NCBI GenBank assembly: GCA_009741485.1 | Contig: CM019238.1 | Span: forward strand, 15,032,438 to 15,096,437 | Origin: Malurus cyaneus samueli | Lineage: Eukaryota; Chordata; Aves; Passeriformes; Maluridae | DNA length: 64,000 nt | Reading direction: 5' to 3' | Part shown: positions 1 to 10,790 of the stretch, piece by piece | Position numbering within the stretch: the stretch's first letter is position 1 | Layout: every line of letters starts with the position of its first letter | Made by a program: the position numbers and the translations under genes | Notes under the pieces: model-generated | What the model saw: only the letters and a program-made list of their open reading frames with translations | Database searches by the model: none | What the model was told of the DNA's origin: nothing

Positions 1-3000
1 TACAGAATTGCTGCAGCTCTAATTAATGACCGTGTGCTTCACTCAGCCCCGGTGAGCCCCACTTGAGTTTCATGGGAATGCCTGGAGTGGGAAAATGGGC
101 AGAAACTCAGGCATTTTGGGTTGGTATCTGCAGACAGGGTTTAGTTATGATGAGGTTTGTGTCACAGATTCTCACAATGGCCCTGGCAGTGCAATGCCCC
201 TCACACTGAGGGCACTAAAGGAGTTTTTGGTGCTCACAACCTGATTTAAACGCTTCATTCAGCAGCACAAGGGTGTGCCAGGGCACTTTTGGGGCTGCAG
301 GAGGGGCAGGGAGGTGTTGGTGTCACACTGCCCTGCTTTTGGAGAGCTGAATGCTGCACTGAGAGCCTGCAGAGCCTCCTCCTGAAGCTTTCATCTCCTC
401 ACCCAAAGCCCAAAATAAATTGTTCCCCCTCCCGATCCATCAAAGTGGCCAAACAGGAAAAAAACCGCTGGCATTAAATGAAACAGGATGAATTAGCTAA
501 AAAGAGAGGAAAGAATTAACAGGGATGAAAAGTAAACCTTAATTCACTCCAGTGCCGGTAGGATTTAGCATTTAACTTTAATCATGTGTTTCATTCTGTA
601 TCAGGGAGAAGTACCTGTTCCGTGTTTCCCCTGACAATTCCTGCCATTAGCTGGAAGTGTTTATTCCCAGAGCTGTGCTGCCATCAGTTGATGGTGCTGG
701 GGCACTTACAGAAGAGAGGTTTTGGCAGGAAAATTTCTTTATCGTTTGGAACATTAGTATTATCAAATAAAATATTGTTCTTTGTAGATCAGCCCAGAGC
801 TATTCTGTAGAAATTGTTACATTCAATGTAAGCTAGAGCAAAGGGGAAACCACATCCCTAAAAGAAAGAAAACAAACAACAACAAAAAAAAGTGTAAATA
901 ACAAGGAATAAACTCCCTGTTGGACTTTTTCTTGATAGCTCTGTAAAACTGCTCAAGACAGAAATGGTACACGGAGATTTTCGGTGTCACATCAGCGCTT
1001 TGCATTTTATGTGATCATTTACACCTGTGCAAAGTGAGTGTTTGATAGCATTTGACAGCTGATTTAGTAACGTTTGACACCTATATTACAATGCTGAAAT
1101 GACTCTACAATGTGCAAAGCCGTGGAAAAAGCTCTGATTCTCCTCACGGCTTTTTCCTTGTAGTTGAATATTGAGATCCCATTCCAAAGGAAAACAATTA
1201 ATGCCCCTCATCCTGACTGTAATTCTTTATTTCTTCTGGTGTGTTGTGTTCAGCTCACACTAACTTGGGGGTGGGGAATAAAAGAAAAAAGCATGAAGGG
1301 AAAAGAGAAAAGTGATGGTATTTAATGCACAGCCTGGACTCATAGGGGCTGACTGATACCAAACCAACCCAGCTGGAAGAGGTCACAGGAAACAGAGAAT
1401 TCTGCACTGGGATGAGAAACCCTGCAGACCTCAGCCTCCTGATGTGTAAGAGCTGGTAAGTGAATTGCATGATTTTTTTAGTTATTAGCTTTTTTAACTA
1501 ACAGAAATTTTCACCAAATACAATTTTCACTTAAATTGGCTTTGACTTTTTTGAAGAAAACACTCAAGAAACTCCCAAGCCAGGATATTTCTTTTTTTTA
1601 GGCAGTGAGAGACTGTTCAGGATTCCTACAAGAAATAAGGGACTGATCATTTTGATACTTTGCACCCACTGAAAAGAAATATCCATGTCAGCATAAAAAG
1701 TTACTGCAGCTCTGAGTTTACAAAAGCTTTTCCCACTCCAGGACAGGCAGCCCAGTAAGGAGGATCATGGACAGAGCAAAACCACAGAATTGTAGTGTAC
1801 AATTTGCCAAGGCACAGTTGTTTGAGATGCAATTGCTTGTGTTATGTGTTGACAGGATGTGATATCTTAATGAAAATAATGATAATAATAATATTGCTTG
1901 CTCATCTGGTAGCAGCCCAAAGGTTTCCAAAGGAGAAGTCTCTTGGATTTTCCAGTGGAAGGGGCTGTTCCAGCTGAGGGGATGCAGTGCTGGGTGAGTT
2001 TGGTGTGTGTGGAGTTCTGGGCTGGAGAGGAGGCAGGAGGGATGTGCCAGGGCTGGGTTCTCACTCTCCACATCCATCCCAGTGGCTCAGACAGAGAGCA
2101 GAGCTCACTTTGCCATCGTTCAGAGTTTCTCTGCCCTCGTTTTCCAGGGTCTGTCCCTCGATCAGCAGCACACACAGCAATCAGAGCCCCCTCCACATCC
2201 CCTCCCTGTGCTCTCACTGCTCAGGACAGCCCGGCCACTGGGCATCACTGGAGAGTCTCAGATGACAGGAGAGGACAGCAAAATGATTTATTTTAAAGAA
2301 GAAAATGAAGCAGGTGATTTGATTTCCTCTGATGAGGAGAGCAGAAACAGCCCAAATGTTTGTTGTGTGCATTTTGTACCCGCTCAGGGCAGCGAGGGGA
2401 AATCTCTAAAGGATCATTTGGGAAGGATTGGTGCCCAAGGGCAGCAGTTCCAGGGCAGTACACCCCAGCCCCTGAGATTTCACTCATTTTCTCACCGTGG
2501 TTCCCATCCAGGCTGAGCTCATCCTGCTCAGGCATTCTGGAAGGGGAAAGCTGCAGGGATGGAGATAACATCAGCTGCTGCAAATGGGCTCGGAGATGTT
2601 TGATTTCAGTTTTATTAGGATTGGGATGTGACATCCCCTCCTGATGAGCCCATGGCTGCCAGGGAGAGTTGTGCTCCACAGAACAGGTCCTGTCCGTGTG
2701 TCTGTCCGGGCCCGACTCAAACAATGATGAGTTAATGAGGATTTACTCTGGGCTCTGCATCCCCATAAAAGTAATTTTTAAATGGCATAATGGAATAATA
2801 TTTACTCGACAGCATTGTTTATTCCCCAGTGTCTATCTTACAGTCTTGTAAGACGGAAATAAATATTTACTCACTCTCCATTCATGCAGTTTATTCTGTG
2901 TAGAACTGCAACCAGCTCTATCCATCCTATTGCCTTTCAGCTGGAGGCTGGAAAGAAAGGAAATTAATTGCTGTTAAACTTAGGTATGTGATCAAATTTT

Positions 3001-3080
3001 TTTTAAAAAGTTTGTGCTGTCTCCTGTCTGCATTTTACTATGGGGGGGAGTGCATGTGCGTGTAAAAATCAGATTAACTC
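1..3080. other. Gene-free single-copy sequence
   Basis: No supported gene. Open frames here reach at most 169 codons (2007-2516), overlap each other in several frames on both strands, and show no domain that I recognise. The stretch 2000-2720 is richer in C and G than its surroundings but has no repeat or exon structure that I can identify. A short AAT-type run lies at 1871-1894, and a pair of competing inverted repeats lies at 1116-1157 (listed separately). The rest is ordinary AT-rich single-copy DNA. Confidence 0.6.
1116..1157. other. Competing inverted repeats (hairpin-capable)
   Basis: AAAGCCGTG at 1116-1124 has its exact reverse complement CACGGCTTT at 1145-1153. The overlapping GGAAAAAGC at 1124-1132 also has its exact reverse complement GCTTTTTCC at 1149-1157. 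Two mutually exclusive 9-bp stems can therefore form over the same 42 bases. No gene flanks it, so a terminator role has no support. A chance origin is possible. Confidence 0.4.
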
Positions 3081-3084
3081 CAGC

Positions 3085-3420
3085 TCGTTCCTGTCCGCTG
3101 ACAAGGGCCCTCTGTAAAAACTTCTGATGAACAGTCAGCATCTAATTCCTCAGTCATAAAAAAAACCCTAAGTTGCTCACAATCATTATTCCAAATGGAA
3201 AAATTAATTGTAAATAACTGGAAGTCAATTAAGGCTGGGTTCTGCCGGGTAATGCAAATCTTTTATAGTTTTGTTTCAGTTAACTGCCTCATTAATGATT
3301 TATAGATGTGTATACAGCTGTGGGAACCATAGCATTATCTAATGCACTCAGAGAATAATTACATATGAAAAGAACTACGCAGCTCAAGGGAAAAACTCAG
3401 AAATTACTTACTGCCTTAAC
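3085..3420. promoter_or_regulatory. Candidate conserved enhancer block with octamer motif
   Basis: AT-rich block with the perfect POU octamer ATGCAAAT at 3252-3259. Several homeodomain-type TAATT/ATTAAT cores surround it, for example in AATTAATTG near 3203 and in CATTAATG near 3291. The sequence is non-repetitive and has the texture of vertebrate conserved non-coding elements. Known: POU factors bind this octamer and homeodomain proteins bind TAAT cores. Inference: a developmental enhancer. The call rests on motif content only; such motifs also occur by chance in AT-rich DNA. Confidence 0.25.
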
Positions 3421-4177
3421 TTCAACCATATTAAGATGCAAAGCATTTAGAAACCAACTGTGATGTTTTATCATATTCTTGAGGTTTCGTATTCTTTTTA
3501 AAAAGGGGAAAAATAATTCTTTCTAAAAAAATATTTGTGTATTTCAGTATTACAAAGTACGCAGGAATCAAGATGTCTCAACTGAGAATGTCAGCATTTA
3601 TTTATTATTTAAAAGCCTAAGTTATAAAACATTCCCATTCCCTTTGTGCATCTGCTATACAGGAATAAAAGGCATTTCTACAATTAAACAATTCATGGGC
3701 ATATGCATCCATCTCCCTGAATTACACAGAGCTAGGAGTAATTTTGGAAAGACTTCCTCCAGGAGTCATTTTCCTGAATATACAAATACATCAGAACTTG
3801 TTCTTTGGTGATGCCAGTGTTGGAAATTTGAGGTTTTTTTTGTAAAATATTATTTTCACTCTTAAGGAGGACACTAAACCTGAAGTTTGCACAATTTGCT
3901 AACTTTTCTGATAAATTCTAACCCGGTGATAAACTTCTATTGGATAACTGGAAGCACCATAGATCCTTTGCTTTTAGATCTGTCTTTCCTCATTCAGAGA
4001 GCAGAGGGGTCAGGGATTTTCTCCCCAAACCAGAATATTTGACCTGCAGAGGCTGAGCTGACATTTTCCATGCAGTGTCTCTGTGACAGAGCAGCTCCCT
4101 GGAGAGAAATCCCCGTGCCAGGGCAGGAAACCCCAGGTGACCTCTGCACCCTCCGTGCCCCAGATCATCCCCTATTG
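3421..4177. other. AT-rich spacer, nothing recognised
   Basis: Single-copy AT-rich sequence between the octamer block and the G-free minisatellite. I see no gene, transposon or tandem repeat in it. The last 110 bases become C-rich as they approach the repeat. Confidence 0.5.
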
Positions 4178-5055
4178 CCCATCCTCCACCTCCATCCTCT
4201 CATCCTCCATCCTCATCCCTCATCCTCCATCCTCCATCCTCCATCCTCCATCCTCCATCCTCCTTCCTCCATCCTCATCCTCCACCTCCATCCTCCTTTC
4301 TCCTCATCTCCATCCTCATCCCTCTCATCCTCCATCCTCATCCTCCATCCTCCCACTCTCCATCCTCCATCCTCCATCCCATCCTCCATCCTCATCCTCC
4401 ATCCTCATCCTCCTCCTCATCCTCCTCCTCCCCTCTCATCTCTCCTCTATCCTCATCCTTCATCCTCCATCCTCCACCCTCCATCCTCCATCCTCCATCC
4501 TCCACCTCCATCCTCCATCCTCTCACCTCCATCCTCCATCCTCCTCTCTCCATCTCTCCATCTCTCCATCTCCATCCTCCATCTCCATCTCCATCATCCT
4601 CCCTCATCCTCCATCCTCCACCTCCATCCTCCATCCTCCACTCCATCCCATCCTCCTTCTCCATCCTCATCCTCCATCCTTCACCTCCATCCTCCATCCT
4701 CCTCCTCATCCTCCACCTCCATCCTCATCCTCCACCCTCATCCTCCACCCTCATCCTCCTCCTCATCCTCCATCCTCATCCTCTATCCTCCACCTCCATC
4801 CTCCATCCTCTATCCTCCATCCTCCACCTCCCCTCCTTTCTCCTTCCTCCTTCTCCTTCCTCCCTCCTCCACCTCCATCCTCCACCTCCATCCTCCTTCC
4901 TCCTCCCACTCCATCCTCATCCTCCATCTCATCCTATCCTCCATCCTCCATCCTCTATCCTCACCTCTATCCTCTCCTCCACCTCCATCCTCCATCCACC
5001 TCCATCCTCCTTTCTCCATCCTCCATCCTCCATCCTCCTTTCTCCATCCTCCCTT
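4178..5055. repeat. 878-bp G-free (TCCATCC)-type minisatellite
   Basis: A degenerate tandem array built from 6-8-bp words such as TCCATCC, TCCTCA and CCACC. Base by base, the + strand contains no G from 4178 to 5055, so the opposite strand has no C and there is no CpG. Purines on the + strand are only A, mostly as single A residues in CCATCC or CTCATCC contexts. The minus strand is GGA/GGAT-rich, with closely spaced GG doublets that could form two-tetrad G-quadruplexes; the C-rich strand could form i-motif-like structures. Stop-free frames of over 300 codons cross it on the + strand because the unit has few stop triplets; they are not genes. Confidence 0.95.
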
Positions 5056-7690
5056 GTTTTGAAGAATGTTCATCCCAAACTCTGTCCCCAGAGTGACTCC
5101 AGGAACATTGGGGTGTTTGTGGCCATCTCTGCTGGTTTGAGCCGTTCTCCAGCCGTCCCTGGAGCATCCTCACCGCCTTTTCATTCACTGACAGATCCCA
5201 GAACTTCCCTCCCCTTTGTTCCTTCTTTCCTTCCTTCCTTCCCCACCTTCCCCAGGCCTCTGCTTCCAGCTCTCTCTCCAGCTTTTTTTATTTCCTCAGT
5301 CAGGTGTGACAGGATCTGTCCATGCTCCTTCTGACCAATTCTGTGATTTAAGACCGGCACCTTTTTTTGCCCTGGATTTGGTAAAATTAAAATCCTGGCC
5401 CAGTTGTCTATTCCAACTATACAAGGCCAGAGGGAGACAAATAAAATTTTTTATTTTGGCTGCAGATGTTCAGCCTCTTACATAAAACCTGTAACTATCC
5501 TGTGTCACTTTTTAATTTCACAAAAACGTCAGCACATTTCACCAGGTAGGAAAGGAAAATAACCGGCCTGATGTCCTTTAGGGGGGAGGAGGAGTGGGGA
5601 AAGGACACCAGACACTCAGTGCAGGTTTTCCCAGCGGCAAAAACTGCAAACACTGCTTGGCCAGCAGCCTGCTGCTGCTGCCCAAATGGCTGTGGGATTA
5701 AATGGAGCACAGAAATGCTCCGTGTCCTGCTCGCTGTGCTGGAGAGCTGCTTCCACCGAGAGGGATGAAAATTCACGAGTTTTTTTCTGTGCAGAAAATC
5801 TGTGGTGGCTTTCACACGCCTGTTAAAAACAGGTTTACATGTTTGTGATTCTGCTCAGCACTGAAGGGAATCGTTGATTTTAGATTGTATTGACTGATGG
5901 AATAATTCAGGGTGACGAGGTCTTGGGAGGTCACTCGTTCCCACCTCCTCCTGCTCAGAGACTTCTGCAACTCCAGCAGTGACCATTTGTGAAATGGAAT
6001 TGAAGGCAAAAGCATGGGAATAACGTGTTTGGGGATTTTATTGCCTGAGAATAAAACAAACAGGCAATTGAAATTGTCATACAAAAATATTTGTAACTCT
6101 GCAGCAGCGTCTTGGTAACGAAACCTCGTGTTAATCTGCAAGGACAAATTAAGGACTGCAAATCACATATTATTTAACAGCAGAAAAATGTCTGTTTAAT
6201 TCTGAGCTTTTGAGGCTGTACAGTGTAATCTGCATGAGGAACAGCTAAATAAATCACGATGAAGCTGTCTGGGGTGATTAAACACACTGATACAACCTTT
6301 GGCTTGTGACATCCTCACAGGCATCCTTCTGGAGTCCTGGGCACACAATTATTTGGCCTTGATGGCACTTGAATATGCCTTGGAATATTCTTGGGGAGGG
6401 CCTGGGCTTGACACCTTTTTGTTCAGCACAGTGTGGCCATTTTTACCTTCTGCTGCCTCTCTTTTGATGTTTGATTTTGGTGCAAGCAGCACAGGAGCTG
6501 CAGAGCCACAGCAGGGCTGTGTCTCCATCCAAACATTCCCGGGGGATTCGCTCACCCCGGGGCACTCAGACTGCCTGTGAAAAAAAATGGATAAAGATAT
6601 TTCAAAAAAAATCCCCCCCTGGGACCATCTCCTGTATTTAATAAGGAAAAGCACCTTCTGTGCAGCCAATAAAAGCTGAGTCTCTCATGAAGATTTATAC
6701 CATATTACACGCTGAAATTCAATGTACAACGATACCCTGGTGTATACAGTTGTCAGAATAATAATCTTTGTCTGTCTGATCAACTTATATTTTATGCCAA
6801 CAACACAGCATTTAATATTATACAGTTCCAGAGGAAGAAAACACATTTATTCATGCAACAACTTGCCCAGTAGCTTAAATACACAAACTGAAAAAAAAAA
6901 AAAATAGCTTGGAGTTTTTGTATTAACTTATGATCCACAATACAGATTTCTATACAATTTTATGCAGCAAGATAAACTATGATTCTTCATCTAGTTTCTG
7001 GAATCGTCTCACTACTTTATGCTGTCATGAGGAATAATATACATTTGGATCTGGCTGCTGAAGTTTGCTTTTGGCATCCTCCTGAGATGAGGAGTCTAAA
7101 AATACAAATGGTAATCAACAGCTCCTTCCTCTATTCTGCATTGTCACATTCCGTGCCGTATTCTTAGGCTTTTTACCCCAAAATATGCATCAAGAAAAGC
7201 TCAGAGAGAAGTTATCCACGGCCTCCCCCACAGCCAAAGCACTCCTGGAGAGGAATCAGCAGAGTCTGCCCACGAGGCAGGGCTGGCTCCAAATGATGCA
7301 AAACTCTGCCAGAGAAGAGAACTCGAGCAGTGTAGAAAATCTCTGTTGTATGTAGATCCATTAAATCCATTCTTCGAGCAGCCCGTGCAGAAAAACTGAC
7401 AGACTTGGAATGATTTATTGGTGCCTTTTTAAAGGCATTTGCTTTTTGCTTTACATTAATTTTTATTTATGTTACAGTACCTGACAAAAAAAGGACACAC
7501 CACCATCCTGCCCCCCAAACAAGTTAATGGGTATAGGATTAGGGAGAGAAATAAAAGGATGGTTAGAAATGTGTCTGTGCCCCAAGGTGCACCCCATCAA
7601 CCAAAGCTGGGTGCTCAGAAAGGAAAGGGGAGCCACAGCTTTAGAGCAGAGCACTTAAACTTCACCTAAAGTTAGTATTATTGTTGATGA
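5056..7690. other. Gene-free sequence with pyrimidine tract and poly-A run
   Basis: No supported gene. Pyrimidine-rich DNA continues at 5196-5300 and includes a short CTTC run at 5221-5244. A splice-acceptor-like pyrimidine tract ending in CAG lies near 5280-5301, but I see no exon next to it. A run of 14 A lies at 6891-6904. The remainder is AT-rich single-copy DNA with scattered short open frames. Confidence 0.5.
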
Positions 7691-7858
7691 GGCCTTGGGA
7701 AAAGGTGCACAGAGAAGCTGTGGATCCCTGGCAGTGTCCAAGGCCAGGCTGGACATTGGGGTTTGGAGCAGCCTGGGACAGTGGGAGGTGTCCCTGCCCT
7801 TGGATGGGATGAGCTTTATGGTCCTTTCCAACCCAAACCATGCTGGGATTCTGTGACT
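7691..7858 (+). mobile_element. CR1 LINE 3' end, 5'-truncated
   Basis: This matches the non-coding 3' end of avian CR1 non-LTR retrotransposons. In order it shows CAGAGAAGCTGTGGAT (near 7711), CCAAGGCCAGGCTGGA (near 7738), GTGGGAGGTGTCCCTGCCC (near 7781) and GGTCCTTTCCAACCCAAACC (near 7820), and it ends in the CR1 terminal motif ATTCTGTGA. CR1 elements insert by target-primed reverse transcription and are usually severely 5'-truncated, as here. No reverse transcriptase sequence is present. The copy is in sense orientation on the + strand and has diverged moderately. Confidence 0.92.
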
Positions 7859-9339
7859 GCAGAGGAAAAGGAGAATTCCTGTGGGAGTGTAATAAAACAT
7901 GCAGATTTCTCCATGGATGGTGGATTTACATTTATTTTACATTTATTTCCCCATAAATATTCTCGAATGATCTCCAATATCATTCCAATGATCCCTTTCA
8001 AAGATTTCCTTCCCCCCAATTACCATCCCAACAGATATTGTGTGGGATACTGTGACAATGCCCTGCACAGGAACATTTGTTTGACCAGGTACATTAAATT
8101 GAGCTACACAGATTTGTGTGGTGAATTCCCTCGGGTGCTCAGGGATGCTGCAGGAATGCATCCCCTGCCACTGTTGTTCCATGCACCCAGTCCTGCTCCA
8201 TGGAAGTGCAATATTCCATATTTAATAAATATATCCAGGGCTTGCTGCACAGAGGGGAGAAACTCAACAAACAAAAGTTAAAATTTGTTTGTATTCATAC
8301 TTTTGCACTGACATTATTTCTACTTATTAGTCTTAACTTTTTTTTTGTTGTACATTTGGGGATGGTGAATTTCAAAACAGTCAAATTTGGCACCTGGTGG
8401 AAAAGAAAATTTCCTTCTGTTTTCAACACGGATGCATCTTGGGTTAAAACTGTGTAAACAAAGTTTTCCTCAGAGATTTCTTTATCCAGTGGGAAAATTT
8501 TGGAAGATACCCAAGCAAACATTAAATATTCCAGCAGATCAGACCTCACAGAGAGTCTGCTTTTCTGGTTTAATGAATTTCACCTCTTTTTCTTTTCATT
8601 TACCAATTTGCTTATCCCAGCAGTGTAAAATGAAAAGCTTTTTATACAAAACATAGAGATTTTATATTTAATGCAAAATGAAGCAGGTGAAAACAGCTCC
8701 ATAAAATATCTTTTCAGGGCTCTTTTTTTTTTGCTGTGGAAGAAAACAGGTATCCCTGTTCCCTATTAATCTTTTTTGATGCATTCCGTTCAGGGTGGCC
8801 AGCAAACTGATAAGATCGTTCCTTCAGATTTCAAAATTACTGAATCTGGAAATAGTTCTCATTTATCTCATGCACTGCTGAGAAAACAATCTCAAATCGT
8901 TGGTTCTACTGATGAAACTTCCTTAGCAACACGAGGGCTCCAGAATTATTTTTCAGACCTTGTCACTGCTTCCTGTGAGGTTTCCGTCACTGTCAGCATC
9001 GAACACTTCACAGATGAGGGGGGGAAAAAAAACCACCCAGCCCAGAAAGCTGTGATAAATTCATAGAAGGTGAATTAATGGATTAAATGGAATTAGCAGG
9101 AGAGATGATAAATCTGAAATTTCCTAACAATGGCCCAGTGAATAATGGTTTCGATTTATGAAGTGTTTTATCCTTTAGGTGAGAATCTGTAGGGAAGGGA
9201 GTGTTCAAGGGGGGAAATCAGGAAGGGAAGGCTGAACCTTGGACCTGTGCATTTCTTTGGGATTGTACCCCAGGAATTGAGGCAGGAGAATCCTCTCTGC
9301 CTTTGAATTCCAAAATCTCGGTGCTGGACAGGAGATCCT
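7859..9339. other. Gene-free sequence between CR1 tail and minisatellite
   Basis: No supported gene. An open frame at 7763-8281 begins inside the CR1 tail and has no recognisable domain. A frame at 8776-9066 is also unrecognised. The last 150 bases (9190-9339) are less AT-rich and lead directly into the 36-bp tandem array. Confidence 0.5.
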
Positions 9340-9566
9340 GAATCCTACAGACTGCCCAGGAACTCCTGCTTCCCTGAACCCTACAGAATACCCAGGAACT
9401 CCTGCTTCCCTGAACCCTACAGAATGCCCAGGAACTCCTGCTTCCCTGAACCCTACAGAATGCCCAGGAGCTCCTGCTTCCCTGAACCCTACAGAATACC
9501 CAGGAACTCCTGCTTCCCTGAACCCTACAGAATGCCCAGGAGCTCCTGCTCCCCTGAACCCTACAG
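9340..9566. repeat. 36-bp minisatellite, 6.3 copies
   Basis: Six consecutive units of exactly 36 bp start at 9340, and a partial seventh starts at 9556. Each unit reads GAACCCTACAG, then AATGCCCAGGA, then GCTCCTGCTTCCCT or a one- to two-base variant. Units differ mainly at AATGCCC/AATACCC and AGGAACTCC/AGGAGCTCC. These variants partly alternate, which suggests duplication of a two-unit block. Because 36 is divisible by 3 the array stays open in several frames on both strands, giving 12-residue repeats. I regard that as a by-product, since neither flank supports a gene. Confidence 0.95.
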
Positions 9567-10702
9567 ACAGCTCTCCCCGCCTTCTTGGCACTTTAAACAG
9601 GACTTTTCAGCCACAATCTCTCATGGTAAATTATATTTAGGCCCCAGTTTAAACCTTTACCATCTTCAGTTTATACTGATTAATTCTCAGGTGTGCAGCC
9701 AGTGCCCTGAGCCAGATTTCAACAGTGGTAAAGTGTCAGCAGTGCAGGATTTTAATGCAGTTGGAACAGACTAAAATTCCTTTATCTCAGGTGCCCCCAT
9801 CTCAGGTTAGACAGCCCTTTCTGCTGTGAAGATTTCTTTCCTTCCCTGACACAGACGCTCACCCCAGTTCTCAAATTCACCAGGGCTCATCTGACACTTC
9901 ACAAGTTGCCAAATGTCTGCTCTGAAACACTGCAAAACCCGGTTTGTGCTGAGTTCTGAACTAAATGTTGCAGAGGAGAGCTGAAAATGAGCTGGATGAG
10001 TCTGTCCAGGGCTGAGTTTAACCCTCAATCCCACTGAGATTAACCCTTTCCTGGCTGCTGTCTGCCCTCTGCTCAGTCCCTGCCACCAGGAATGTGCTCA
10101 GCACCAGGGAAAAGCCTCCCCTTCCTGCTTTTTCCTGCCCTGACTTCTAATTTTACTTTTTTTTTCCTTCAAATTCCTCAGTGTTTTTTTAAAGCTGGTT
10201 CACCACCTGCTGTCCAGAGTGGCTGTGACACAGAGCTGTCATGAAATGCTGCAGGAAAGGAAAGAAATCGCTGCTGAGACTCTGCGAGACAAAACCATAA
10301 TATTCTTAAACTGTAAATCTTCAACTTACTCCTTGCAATTCTTCAGTCTAAGAAAAGCTCCTTAAAATTTTAAGGGTGGGTTAAGTACTCTTAAGAATAA
10401 CTCAAGAACAGCTTCTTAACCTCTTCCTAAATGAGTTGAGCCTTCCCCTCTTGATCCATTCTGCAGCAGCTTCAGACAGACAATTGAAAGCCAGGGAGAT
10501 TAAATCAGTCAGAGCAGAATGGGAGATAAGATTTCAAATGTTTGACACTGAAATATCTGCTGCACAAGAGCAGTGGGTAGATAGGAGCTGGTAACAAATG
10601 CTACACAATGAATTTAAATGGTGTCAGCATTGCTTGGATCAAGAACTTTCTCTAAAAAGTAGTAAAAAAAACTGTATGGCCTGCTCAGTGAGGAAAAAAA
10701 CC
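9567..10702. other. Gene-free spacer
   Basis: Single-copy sequence. 9790-10130 is somewhat GC-richer and 10300-10450 has many TTAAG/CTTAA words. No repeat family, gene or RNA that I recognise. Confidence 0.5.
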
Positions 10703-10790
10703 CATATTTATATATTATATATTATATATTTATATTTATATTTATATTATATACTTATCTATTTTATATTCATATATTTATATTTAATAA
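10703..10790. repeat. AT-rich microsatellite (TATATTTA-type)
   Basis: About 88 bp made almost entirely of T and A in TATATTTA and TATATA words, interrupted by single C residues (CTTATC, TTCATA). Unit length is irregular. Such tracts melt easily and are common replication-slippage products. Confidence 0.85.

Noticed and set aside
2007..2516. 169-codon open frame in a GC-richer patch
   Set aside because: Frames on both strands and in other phases are similarly open here, composition rather than coding explains it, and no motif is recognisable.
4070..5096. Two overlapping + strand open frames of 330 and 337 codons, and long minus-strand frames
   Set aside because: They consist of Ser/Pro/His/Leu/Ile repeats dictated by the TCCATCC-type array. 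Several frames are open at once, as expected for a repeat without stop triplets, and no domain or gene context supports coding.
5280..5301. Pyrimidine tract ending in CAG as a 3' splice site
   Set aside because: It is part of a general C/T-rich region and no open exon with a donor follows it convincingly.
7763..8281. 172-codon open frame
   Set aside because: It starts inside the non-coding 3' tail of a CR1 element and continues into single-copy AT-rich DNA without any recognisable domain.
9340..9566. Regularly spaced repeats that could be mistaken for a CRISPR array
   Set aside because: Units are contiguous with no unique spacers, and the genome is clearly vertebrate.
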